The translations under genes were made by a program, and so were the position numbers. DNA of 64,000 bases from contig NZ_FOZW01000015.1 of assembly GCF_900116195.1 (NCBI RefSeq), forward strand, positions 62,001 through 126,000, written 5' to 3'. This DNA is from Alloyangia pacifica (GTDB lineage: Bacteria > Pseudomonadota > Alphaproteobacteria > Rhodobacterales > Rhodobacteraceae). A model generated the notes under the pieces. It saw nothing but the letters and a program-made list of their open reading frames with translations. It was not told the origin of the DNA and did not search any database. The stretch's first letter is position 1. Every line of letters begins with the position of its first letter. Of this stretch, positions 43,527 through 51,099 are shown piece by piece.

Positions 43527-43547
43527 CTATTGCCCACCGGGCAATAG
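43527..43547. repeat. 21-bp palindrome, copy 2 (candidate parS)
   Basis: Perfect 9-bp arms CTATTGCCC and GGGCAATAG with spacer ACC. It is followed by GGCTTTTTC, so in isolation it could also be read as a terminator on the plus strand. The four-fold repetition favours a protein-binding site. Confidence 0.6.
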
Positions 43548-43738
43548 GGCTTTTTCGTGTGCGTACTGAGCGCTTGCAGGGTCTTAAGGAGAGTGTCACC
43601 TGATTTAAACGTGTGGTTTGGAGTTCAGTGAGAACCAAGACTGTTTGGCTGATCGGTAACCGCAACCTCCTGTCTGAGAGTGCTATCCGACAGGAAGTTT
43701 CCTCAGTCGGCCGCCCTACAGTTCCTCGCTTTTATTGC

Positions 43739-43759
43739 CTATTGCCCAGTGGGCAATAG
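43739..43759. repeat. 21-bp palindrome, copy 3 (candidate parS)
   Basis: Perfect 9-bp arms CTATTGCCC and GGGCAATAG with spacer AGT. It lies about 370 bases beyond the 3' end of repC. Confidence 0.6.
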
Positions 43760-44128
43760 CTACGATATTCCCGAACTCAGATGGGCGCACCTAAGCCAGT
43801 CTCCTACCTTTAAGACCAATGGCCGGCGTGGCTCTAAAGGCGTGTAGAACTTTTCCTGAAGTGGCAGATGGCACTCTCAGCCACGCAAATCAGTCCAAAA
43901 CTAAGTGTCTGTGAAACTAAGATACTGCATGCTGAAAGTCAGTCTTCTGACATTGGCACACAGCGTTAGGGCGACATAAGCGCTCGATCAGCGCAACTTG
44001 TCCGGTCCTACTGAAGCCGAAGGGTTGCTTTGCGTCCGAACGGCTTTCGGGACACTCAGCGAGACGGACACTTAGGGTTACGTCAGTTCTCTCCATGGCT
44101 TCCCCGACAGGCACGGGTCAGAGTTAAA

Positions 44129-45310
44129 TCAAGGATAGCCCGTAGGCATACTCTGCACGACGGCCACTTCGAAGTAGCGCTGGGGATTGCTGATTGTCTC
44201 TACCTGAGTGATCATCTGGTCGAAAATATCGACGAGTCTGTGCAGACCTAGGCGTTGGAGAATTACCGTGTATGGCGCGTTCCTTATGCCAAGGCTTACC
44301 CCTAATCTATAGAGAGCTTCGACCAAGCCTAGGTCACTTGGTTCCACCTCGGGAAGGAAGCTTGCGGCATGAGGATTTCTTCTCAGCAAGTCGGCGTAGG
44401 TTACCGCAGGCGAGTTCTTCGCCTTTCGTAGCTGTGTATGTTTTTTTCTCAAAGTTTGTGACTCTACTTGGCGTGCAATTCGTCCGTCGCTGGCGGGCAA
44501 ATCACCGGTTTTTGTGTCATCCTTTCGAGGCATGACTCCTGAACATTCTGTTTTGTTGAGGTGTTCGACAACCGGTCTAGCGTTGCCCGCGTGCAGGTCG
44601 CATGTCTTAGAGGTGGCGTGATCCTGCCGTGCGGGGCAGGGCGCTTTAAGCAGGTTGAGCAGTCGATCTCGGGCTGCCGCGATCTGAGGAACGGTTGTGC
44701 TCTTCCGACGAAGAAAGTTGGTGAGGCCATTGAGGAAGCTCTGGGTGGAAGTATCGAAAGGCACCTCTAAATCGAGAAGGCGACGGCGCAAGGAATAAGC
44801 TTCGCTGCGCAAGTTCCGTCGCAGCTGCTCTTCCTCTCTAATCTTGGTGGCTATGCCCTGCAAATGCTCAGCAGCTTGGAACAAAGGTCGAAGGTCTATT
44901 CCGAAGGCGTCGACTACGACGCCGGCACTCTTTAGGGGGAAACGCTTGCCGGTCGCGCTATCTTTCCGGCGGACGAGTCCGCGGTCTACCAGTTTGCGAA
45001 TGTGTCGCCTTAGGTTGCTTTCATCCATGCCTTCAGTCCGTTCGCAAATGGAGGCGTTCGATGCATAGCAGATGAGTAGCATTTCATGCGTAGCGGGCAC
45101 TTCTGTGCCGTTGCTGTCCTTCAAGGGAAGGAAGGTTAGCATTGCTCGCAGAGCTACTAGGTCGCCTGGATTGAGCGCAAGCGCTTCTGCGGAGGCCTTG
45201 ACTAGGTCGAAGAGGGACCAGCGCCGGATCGGGCGGAAAACCGGCCCCATGCTTTGGACGCAGTTCTCCCGCGCCCCGGCATTGAATGCCGCGGATTTTA
45301 TGGATTTCAT
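44129..45310 (-). CDS. repC: Replication initiator RepC
   Basis: A 393-residue RepC of the alphaproteobacterial repABC family. The N-terminal domain has FDLVKASAEALALNPGDLVA and the winged-helix region DESNLRRHIRKLVDRGLVRR; after GKRFPL comes the DAFGIDLRPLF block. A polar linker precedes the C-terminal domain (LVEALYRLGVSLGIRNAPYT). RepC initiates replication at an origin usually inside its own gene. It is third in the repA-repB-repC order, 331 bases after repB. ATG 45310 is used; no strong ribosome site is seen, which fits the translational control known for repC genes. Confidence 0.92.
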   Translation of the reverse strand: MKSIKSAAFNAGARENCVQSMGPVFRPIRRWSLFDLVKASAEALALNPGDLVALRAMLTFLPLKDSNGTEVPATHEMLLICYASNASICERTEGMDESNLRRHIRKLVDRGLVRRKDSATGKRFPLKSAGVVVDAFGIDLRPLFQAAEHLQGIATKIREEEQLRRNLRSEAYSLRRRLLDLEVPFDTSTQSFLNGLTNFLRRKSTTVPQIAAARDRLLNLLKAPCPARQDHATSKTCDLHAGNARPVVEHLNKTECSGVMPRKDDTKTGDLPASDGRIARQVESQTLRKKHTQLRKAKNSPAVTYADLLRRNPHAASFLPEVEPSDLGLVEALYRLGVSLGIRNAPYTVILQRLGLHRLVDIFDQMITQVETISNPQRYFEVAVVQSMPTGYP

Positions 45311-45641
45311 GTCATTTCAGACGGCAAAAGCTACCCGTTCACCGAAATCGGTGTTGTCAGTGAATCTGATTTCGGGTATCTGTTAGTTGCTACACAGAAC
45401 AGAAGCCCTCTGAAGACACTGTCTTTGGGGGGTTTTCTTTTGCTGGGGTCTGCTCCTTTTTCTGCTCGTTTACCTCAACCCGGTGCCTAGCCGGGCGCTC
45501 TTCTTCTCCGAAAGCTGCTATTGCCCGGTGGGCAATAGCCAATGCAATGAAGGATTTGCCTTTCGGACAACTGCCGCCAAGTCCTTTCCAAGTCGGAAAG
45601 GAAGCCCTGAATGCAGGTCAAAGTCGTTCATAATCAATGAG
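45311..45641. ncRNA. repB-repC intergenic region, probable site of the counter-transcribed RNA
   Basis: In repABC plasmids this region encodes a small antisense RNA, read opposite to repC, that limits RepC synthesis and determines incompatibility. The expected structures are present. There are hairpins at 45582-45602 (TCCTTTCC/GGAAAGGA) and near 45340 (CACCGA/TCGGTG). AAGAC/GTCTT near 45411-45423 is followed on the plus strand by a T-rich stretch. The fourth 21-bp palindrome also lies here (45518-45538). The exact RNA ends cannot be read from sequence. Confidence 0.45.
45518..45538. repeat. 21-bp palindrome, copy 4 (candidate parS)
   Basis: Perfect 9-bp arms CTATTGCCC and GGGCAATAG with spacer GGT, located between repB and repC, a usual place for parS in repABC replicons. 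Confidence 0.62.
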
Positions 45642-46652
45642 TTAGGCGTTTTCATTCTGCCACTCCTGATATATTCTGTCGAGGTTTTCTTCGAGATGCT
45701 GTAGGAAAGCCTCTGGCGCGTTGCGATGCGCCTTGACGGTGAGTGAGCGCGGAGTTCGATCGAGCTTGAAATTTCCGTTGCCGATCTTCACATCTGGGGC
45801 AGGGGCCGCGTGTTCGGTACGTCGTGCTTGCCGCAGCAAAACTAGTAGCTTTTTCAGTCGCTCGTGGCTTGGCAACTCCTCGTCAATCATCTTGAGGAGA
45901 CGGGCTTGACCGGGAGCGTCATCGCCCGAGAGCGCGTTGCGCAACTCTTCCCACGGCCGTCGACCTGCGCCATGTGCCGCCCCGATCGCGGCAATGACCT
46001 CGCGTGGGACATCGCGGATGACACCGCGCATTTTCGACGCCTGCGTTTTATCGATGTCGAGCGCCTTCTGTATCGTGGAGAGGCTGTAACCCGCTTCCGT
46101 GACCTGGGCCACGAATAGAGCCTTCTCGATATAGCTGTTTTCGAGGCGCGCCGCGTTCTCAAGTCCTTGTGCGATCAGCGCGTCTTCATCACTGATGTCC
46201 ACGACCATTGCGCGAACATCAATACCGAGCTGGCGGCACGCCATGATACGCCGTCGCCCATAGACCACTTCGAACCGGTCCCCCGCCACCCGACGCAACA
46301 GGACAGGCACCTGCTGCCCGTTTTCGCGGATCGAGTCCTTAAGTCCGTCGAGTTCTTCAGAAACATCGAGCCGGTCCTGGAAACGTGAGCTGTCCACCCG
46401 ATCCGGATCAACATCCTGCATTGTACGCAGCATCTGTTCTTGGAATGACTTCCTGAAGATCTCTACGTTGGGGTTGCTCCGCTTGCCTGGCGTGCTCGCT
46501 GCTGCGGGCTTCTGATCCCGCTGAGAAGCCGAGGCGGCTGGCGGGGCAGGGGGCTCCGAAATAGTTTCGTCTGCGCGCGGTTCCTGCTGCTCTTGTTTGG
46601 AGCCGGACATGGCCTCACGAAGTGTGCTCGAAAAGACGTTTTTGCGTACCAT
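45642..46652 (-). CDS. repB: Plasmid partition protein RepB (ParB family)
   Basis: A 336-residue centromere-binding protein. The ParB nuclease-like domain contains VYGRRRIMACRQLGIDVRAM and LIAQGLENAARLENSYIEKA; the HTH follows (GYSLSTIQKALDIDKTQASK). The N-terminus MVRKNVFSS is typical of RepB. I start at ATG 46652, which overlaps the repA stop as TGATG and has GGGGA eight bases upstream, rather than at the in-frame codon 46667. It should bind the palindromic sites around repC and work with RepA in segregation. Confidence 0.93.
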   Translation of the reverse strand: MVRKNVFSSTLREAMSGSKQEQQEPRADETISEPPAPPAASASQRDQKPAAASTPGKRSNPNVEIFRKSFQEQMLRTMQDVDPDRVDSSRFQDRLDVSEELDGLKDSIRENGQQVPVLLRRVAGDRFEVVYGRRRIMACRQLGIDVRAMVVDISDEDALIAQGLENAARLENSYIEKALFVAQVTEAGYSLSTIQKALDIDKTQASKMRGVIRDVPREVIAAIGAAHGAGRRPWEELRNALSGDDAPGQARLLKMIDEELPSHERLKKLLVLLRQARRTEHAAPAPDVKIGNGNFKLDRTPRSLTVKAHRNAPEAFLQHLEENLDRIYQEWQNENA

Positions 46653-47833
46653 CAGGTTCGTCCCCATGCTTTACGCAAGTCTGCCTCGACCTCGTCAGCC
46701 ATGCCAGAGATTGAGGCCATGACCCGGTCGTAAGTCGATTTGGTGATGTCTCGCGGCTCGACCTCAAATAGCGGCTGTTTGGTGTTCGCGGCATCGCCGA
46801 TCGCAGTGGATTTGAGGAATTCGTTGTTCATGACCGCATCGCCAAGAACGGTGCGCATGAAAGAGGCCACCTGCAGCTGAGGCTGGTCACCGGTCTCATA
46901 TCTGGTGATCATGAACCTGATGAAATCGTAGGTCTTATCTTGATCCTGCTCCTCGACGACGGCCATGAGCTCGGCCGCCATCGTCATAAAGGTCGATAGC
47001 GACATCACGTCCAGCATCGACGCGGTGAGCGGAATGATCATCCCACTCGACGCGAAGAGGGCAGAGATCACCGCGAATGAAAGCTGAGGCGGGGTGTCGA
47101 AGAGGACAATGTCATAGTCATCGCGCACTTGGCTGAGCCCCTCCGCCATCCTGCTGTGGAACGGAGAACTGGTGCCGCCATCGCGGAAGGAGAGAGCAGT
47201 CTCATACTCGAACTCGATGATGTCCATAGACGCCGGGATGATGTCTATGCCCGGGAAGTAAGTCTTCCGGATCACATCGCGCACTGGCAACGGGTTCTTG
47301 TAGCTGATGACGTTATAGGAACTCGGCATGTCCGGCATGGCCTCGGGGGTGAGGCCGAAAAGGTTCGTCAGAGAGGCCTGAGCGTCGAGGTCGACCGCAA
47401 GCACCCGATACCCCCGGAGAGCAAGGATTTCCGCGAGGTGGACCGTCGAACTTGTCTTGCTGACCCCGCCCTTCAAGTTGAAGACTGTGATTGCCTTCAT
47501 CTCCTCGCCCGGTTGGCGGCGACGGTACTCCTTGATGCCGATCCGGCCTTCTTTCCATAGGAACTCGCGGATCTCCTGCATCTCCTCGGCGGTGAAATAC
47601 CGGCGATTGCCGTTGACCAGCTTGCCCGTGGGCATCTGGTCGGCATAGGTCTTGATGTAGTGCCGGAATGTGTTGGGATTGACGCCGATGAGGTCGCCCA
47701 CTTCCTTCATTGAGTAGGAACGGAGCGTCTTCTGCGCATCCGGTGGGAAGATTTCGGCCGTGTGGTCTTGCAAGCTCTTAATGAGCTTGGAAGCGTAGTT
47801 CTCCAGCCTCTGCGAGCCTCGAATACCGCTCAT
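46652..47833 (-). CDS. repA: Plasmid partition ATPase RepA (ParA family)
   Basis: A 393-residue ParA-type ATPase of the repABC class. The N-terminal MerR-like HTH (YSMKEVGDLIGVNPNTFRHY, about 40-59) binds the operon promoter and the ATPase domain follows. The deviant Walker A is NLKGGVSKTSST (K121 and K126 kept; the usual Gly before K126 is Ser125). The second ATPase block is VLAVDLDAQASLTNLFG, and YDIVLFDTPPQLSF is the Walker B region. First gene of repABC; it autoregulates the operon in known members. The AT-rich region upstream (about 47945-47990) probably holds the promoter. Confidence 0.93.
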   Translation of the reverse strand: MSGIRGSQRLENYASKLIKSLQDHTAEIFPPDAQKTLRSYSMKEVGDLIGVNPNTFRHYIKTYADQMPTGKLVNGNRRYFTAEEMQEIREFLWKEGRIGIKEYRRRQPGEEMKAITVFNLKGGVSKTSSTVHLAEILALRGYRVLAVDLDAQASLTNLFGLTPEAMPDMPSSYNVISYKNPLPVRDVIRKTYFPGIDIIPASMDIIEFEYETALSFRDGGTSSPFHSRMAEGLSQVRDDYDIVLFDTPPQLSFAVISALFASSGMIIPLTASMLDVMSLSTFMTMAAELMAVVEEQDQDKTYDFIRFMITRYETGDQPQLQVASFMRTVLGDAVMNNEFLKSTAIGDAANTKQPLFEVEPRDITKSTYDRVMASISGMADEVEADLRKAWGRT

Positions 47834-48229
47834 GCTGCCCTCGACGTTCTTATATCATTGAGACCTGCTTATCACCTTCTCACTGAATTTCCACCATTTT
47901 CTGTTGGGGGTGGGGGTGCAGCGATAAGTCGACCTGACAGTAATATGATGATTCTATATTTTTAATCAGTGATTTAACCATATTTTCCTGCCCTGCAGGC
48001 GACGCCGATAGCGTTATCCACAGCCATGCAAGTGACGTAAACTCGCATCACTAGAGCGTCCCGACAGTCCTTTTTCGATTCTGTGTGAAGGCCGCAAACG
48101 GGAAGGGTGCGGGCCTGTTGGTGCTTCCGTGCGCTCGCCCTTCGCACTCTCCAGCGCCACACGAACATTTGGCTCTCCTGCCCGCCTGGCGCAGGAGAGC
48201 GCGAAGGGCGAGATCATCCTATTCTTGGA
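47834..48229. promoter_or_regulatory. repABC upstream region and a large inverted repeat
   Basis: Next to repA the sequence is AT-rich (about 47940-47990) and contains the near-palindrome TTAATCAGTGATTTAA, a candidate RepA operator. Further on, 27-bp arms at 48133-48159 and 48187-48213 form an imperfect inverted repeat (arm core CGCCCTTCGCACTCTCC). It lies just beyond the stop of the 48230 gene and could terminate its transcript, although no T-run is present. No gene is seen. Confidence 0.45.
48133..48213. repeat. 27-bp inverted repeat, large stem-loop
   Basis: Arms 48133-48159 and 48187-48213 with 27 bases between; only a few mismatches over 27 positions. Placed just downstream of the minus-strand 48230 gene and upstream of repA. 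Confidence 0.6.
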
Positions 48230-48529
48230 CTAAGCCATTTTTGGCAGGCGGATCGTCAGCTCTCGGTCGTCCGGGCACATCTCACAATGGTATCGGATCA
48301 TCGCGTCGGCAGTGCGGAAGCATTTGGGCTGTCCAGCGACCGTGTACACGGGCAGTTCAGTCTTACCGTCACCGGTAACTCCGATCACATACCACAGAGT
48401 CCTCTTTGTCTTGGCTTCCATTCGAGGGTCATACTGTAGTCGCCCCCCCATGTTGAGGAACTTGCGGACAGCGTTCCCAAGTAGAATCTGTGCAACGCGT
48501 CTTTTAGGGAGGCCTGAGAATTGAGCCAT
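48230..48529 (-). CDS. Small conserved plasmid protein, paralogue of the 40051 gene
   Basis: A 99-residue protein of unknown function. FLNMGGRLQYDPRMEAKT, then a Trp, then CFRTADAMIRYHCE and the ending IRLP follow the same order and spacing as in the protein encoded at 40051-40335, so the two are paralogues. ATG 48529 follows AGGAG by six bases; the frame is open to 48742 but without a better start. It stands upstream of repA on the same strand, about 400 bases away. A role in plasmid maintenance is only inferred from position. Confidence 0.68.
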   Translation of the reverse strand: MAQFSGLPKRRVAQILLGNAVRKFLNMGGRLQYDPRMEAKTKRTLWYVIGVTGDGKTELPVYTVAGQPKCFRTADAMIRYHCEMCPDDRELTIRLPKMA

Positions 48530-49175
48530 AATCTGCTCCTTTATTTCCGGTTCTTCTGATCGCGCGCATGGAGGAAAACCATGGCAGGATAGGCTCATCG
48601 CCTCGGCTACCGCGAAGGGCACGCGGATGGCTGGTGGTGCGTCGCAAAACGGCATCGCGAGGCATTCAGTTTGCAACGTAGTTCCCGGGCTGCTTTCGGT
48701 TTCCGGTTTCGGCGCGAACGGGTAATCTCTAGGAAAAATCATCTTTGAGTTGAACTTCGAGTTGAGGGAATCGGCGAAAAGACGCCAATCAGCGTCACAT
48801 GTAAAATTCTGATTTTCTTACATGTTTACGGCTTTGCCGCGATTGTTTACCCGCGGTGCGTCCTTCGCCCAGGGGAGAGCGGACTCTGTCGCGCCCCAGT
48901 CGCTTGAACCGCTGACAGCTAAGCACCAGATGTCACGCTGTAGGTGCGCAGGGAAACCCGATCCAGGCTTCGTTTGACAGAAGTTTCGGGGCCACCGGGT
49001 GGTCAAGGCTCGGTCTATCGGCGAGATGTTTGAGCGAAGCCCGGACCGAACGCAGGTGTCGCCGGAGAGTGCCGCCTGGAAGGTGCAGTGGCGGCGGACG
49101 CGGCATTCCGCGCCGAAATGATTTGAAGAGTTGATCGGCGTGACCGAGCGCCGTGGCTACAGAAGGAGCGAAGTC
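48530..49175. other. Intergenic region with an ACATGTAA inverted repeat
   Basis: About 650 bases with no supported gene. The perfect 8-bp arms ACATGTAA (48797-48804) and TTACATGT (48818-48825) flank a 13-base AT-rich spacer; this could be an operator. The open frames here have no ribosome site and no recognisable product. Confidence 0.4.
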
Positions 49176-49562
49176 GTGCCGCGTCCAATCCATTTGGCTC
49201 TGTCCTTGGTGTTCTTGGCGCCACTTGCTGCGGAGGCCGAGACCTGCATCGAGCCGGTGAAGCCTGAGGCGAGCTACCTCCACGACGCCGGATACTCCGG
49301 CAATGAAATCCATGCCGAATTCGAGATGTATTTCCGTGAGGTCGAAGAGTTTCTCAACTGCTGGAACCAAGTCACGGCTGACGTGCACGAAGACGCCCGC
49401 GCGGCCGCCTACGATTTGCACGACGCCTTGCGACGATATCCAAGTAGCCGGGATGCCGAGGACGCAGTCGCAGGCCTGGGCGATTTCATCGCCTCGGACG
49501 CGCCGATGATCGACACAGGGCAACTGATCCTGTCAGTTGGGGGGCAGGGGGCGGGCGAATGA
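49176..49562 (+). CDS. Small secreted protein of unknown function
   Basis: A 128-residue protein with a signal peptide (MPRPIHLALSLVFLAPLAAE, cleavage after AEA). The mature part has one cysteine near its start (ETCIEPVKPE) and one in EFLNCWNQV, enough for a disulfide, and is otherwise acidic and helical (AAAYDLHDALRRYPSSRDAE). GTG 49176 follows AAGGAG by seven bases; the longer frame from 49131 would bury the signal. It lies between the small plasmid protein and the interrupted parE. No known family is recognised. Confidence 0.6.
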   Translation: MPRPIHLALSLVFLAPLAAEAETCIEPVKPEASYLHDAGYSGNEIHAEFEMYFREVEEFLNCWNQVTADVHEDARAAAYDLHDALRRYPSSRDAEDAVAGLGDFIASDAPMIDTGQLILSVGGQGAGE

Positions 49563-49646
49563 ACTTCAGCACACTTCGCGACGCCGGGGCTAACGGGCCC
49601 AGCACGCGTCGAGCATTACGACGACCAAGGACCGGCGGTACCTTGG

Positions 49647-49768
49647 TCAGGCCAAATGGCGGGCGGGGTCCATGCGGCGATCGAGGATGCGCAGGACGAA
49701 AATGCCGTCCGACGTCGTATAGCATGGAACACGCTTTCGTAGCGGCGCAGCCCGCGGCGGACATGACT
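49647..49768 (-). pseudogene. parE: 3' part of parE toxin gene, cut off by the insertion sequence
   Basis: Read on the minus strand, this fragment encodes VRRGLRRYESVFHAI in one frame and SDGIFVLRILDRRMDPARHL, then a stop, in another. Both are typical of the C-terminal half of ParE/RelE-type toxins, so a frameshift lies between them. The 5' part of the same gene is on the far side of the IS110-type element, at 51100-51264. The toxin is therefore doubly inactivated: by insertion and by frameshift. Confidence 0.72.
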
Positions 49769-49774
49769 CGGAGT

Positions 49775-49792
49775 AATTGATCCCCCGCGCTC
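49775..49792 (+). repeat. IS left subterminal inverted repeat
   Basis: AATTGATCCCCCGCGCTC; it pairs with 51077-51094 with one mismatch. Confidence 0.8.
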
Positions 49793-49831
49793 TCTGGCGG
49801 TTATCTGGAACCACGGAAGAGGAGAGTGGAA

Positions 49832-50857
49832 ATGGAACGATACTACGTCGGACTGGACGTCTCGAAGGAAAAGACCGCGATCTGCGTGCGCGCCTCGGCT
49901 GGCAGCATGGAAATGGCTTGCGAGACGAGGACTGATCCGGATGCGATCTTTACAGCGCTCGCCCGCTTTCTAGGTGGACTTGAATGCGTCATCCTTGAGA
50001 CAGGCCGCATGGCGAACTGGCTCTACGATGAACTGAAGAGGCGCGGTCTGCCGGCGGTGTGTGTCGATGCCCGGCAGGCCCATGCAGTGCTCGGCCAGAT
50101 GCATAACAAGACAGATGCCAACGACGCAGCAATGCTGGCCGATCTCGCTCGGACGGGCTTCTATCGGAAGGTCGAGGTCAAGAGCCGACAGGCGCAGGAG
50201 CGTCGGGCCCTGCTGGCCGCCCGTGATGCGGCGATCAGCATTCGTACGAATGCGGAGAATACCATCCGCGGTCTGCTTGCCAGCTTCGGGTTGCGCGTTC
50301 CGACACAGCCACGAACCTACGAGGGCCGCATCCGCGCGGTTCTCGAGGGGCACGACGCATTGGCACCAATCATTCTACCCCTTCTGGCGGTGCGCACGGA
50401 ATCCCTCCGACAGGCCGCCGCGCTGACCAAGGAACTGGTCCGGCAGGTGAAAGGGTCCGACGCATGCCTGCGCCTGATGACAGTGCCCGGGGTGGGGACC
50501 GTCACGGCTGCAACCTTCGTGGCGACGATCGACGCGCCAGAGCGCTTCGCAAAATCGCGCTCGGTGGGGGCCTATGCAGGGCTGACCTCCAGACGGTACC
50601 AGTCCGGTGCAATCGACTACGGCGGCCGCATCTCCAAACGCGGGGACCGATTGCTGCGGACAATACTGTACGAAGCAGCCAACTCGCTGCTTTGCCGAGT
50701 GAAACCCGGACGAGGAATGGCGCTCAAGAACTGGGCCACGGCTTTGAAGCAACGAACGAGCCACAAGAAGGCCGTCGTCGCCCTGGCGCGCAAGCTGGCC
50801 GTGATCATGCACGCGATCTGGACAAGTGGCGGTGTCTTCGAGGAGCGGGAGGCATGA
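49832..50857 (+). CDS. IS110-family transposase (DEDD recombinase)
   Basis: A transposase of about 341-343 residues. The N-terminal RuvC-like DEDD domain starts YYVGLDVSKEKTAICV (first Asp), continues with the Glu in VILETGRMANWLYDELK, and has the paired Asp residues in KTDANDAAMLADLAR. The C-terminal transposase_20 domain has LMTVPGVGTVTAATFVATID, with a Ser-containing AYAGLTSRRYQSG region. The first ATG is at 49826 in the protein listed here and a second at 49832; I give 49832 because GAGGAGAG is then better spaced. Length and motifs are complete, so it may be active. Confidence 0.92.
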   Translation: MERYYVGLDVSKEKTAICVRASAGSMEMACETRTDPDAIFTALARFLGGLECVILETGRMANWLYDELKRRGLPAVCVDARQAHAVLGQMHNKTDANDAAMLADLARTGFYRKVEVKSRQAQERRALLAARDAAISIRTNAENTIRGLLASFGLRVPTQPRTYEGRIRAVLEGHDALAPIILPLLAVRTESLRQAAALTKELVRQVKGSDACLRLMTVPGVGTVTAATFVATIDAPERFAKSRSVGAYAGLTSRRYQSGAIDYGGRISKRGDRLLRTILYEAANSLLCRVKPGRGMALKNWATALKQRTSHKKAVVALARKLAVIMHAIWTSGGVFEEREA

Positions 50858-51099
50858 AAATGTCCGAGACCTGACCCGACAAGACGCGCCACACAGTTGC
50901 CGCGTCGGCCAAAGCGGCAGGCAACGGATCGATCCCGTGAGATCTACCTGCGGACCCAAGCGGATACTGCGCATATCACCTGGGGACGTCCGAGCCTTGA
51001 ACGCCGAGATGAAGCTCCTTCGCGGATGACTTCGGAAAGAACCTTGCAGGCGGCCGACCGGAACGACAAATTGAACGAGCGCAGGGGATCAATTAAAGA
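50858..51099 (+). ncRNA. IS right-end non-coding region, candidate bridge/seek RNA
   Basis: IS110-family elements encode a structured guide RNA from a non-coding end; in the IS1111 branch it lies downstream of the transposase. This element has only about 60 non-coding bases at its left end but 240 at its right end, and no ORF of substance there. That is consistent with a guide RNA in this stretch. The RNA limits and target-binding loops were not resolved by eye. Confidence 0.45.
51077..51094 (-). repeat. IS right subterminal inverted repeat
   Basis: On the minus strand this reads AATTGATCCCCTGCGCTC; it differs from the left repeat by one base. Confidence 0.8.

Larger units (their letters stand above)
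42863..44128. other. Long non-coding region between the two repC genes
   Basis: About 1.27 kb between converging repC-type genes, with no ORF that has both a ribosome site and a recognisable product. It carries three of the four 21-bp CTATTGCCC/GGGCAATAG palindromes (43152, 43527, 43739). A centromere and/or origin-adjacent regulatory region is the best reading. RepC-type origins usually lie inside repC itself. Confidence 0.55.
49769..51099 (+). mobile_element. IS110 family (IS1111-type) insertion sequence, about 1331 bp
   Basis: The element is bounded by ACT on both sides (49766-49768 and 51100-51102), where the two halves of parE rejoin. Subterminal inverted repeats AATTGATCCCC[C/T]GCGCTC lie at 49775-49792 and 51077-51094 (17 of 18 identical), 6 and 5 bases from the ends. 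Subterminal repeats are the mark of the IS1111 branch of IS110. It contains one transposase gene and a 240-base non-coding right end. The exact tips are inferred from the parE break and could shift by a few bases within the ACT. Confidence 0.78.

Noticed and set aside
43527..43547. Palindrome copy 2 as a rho-independent terminator (it is followed by CTTTTTC)
   Set aside because: The same palindrome occurs three more times without a T-run and without a gene ending nearby, so a protein-binding site explains all copies better.
48933..49523. 196-codon minus-strand frame over the 49176 gene
   Set aside because: The plus strand has a signal peptide, a GTG with a well-spaced AAGGAG, and normal composition; the minus frame has none.
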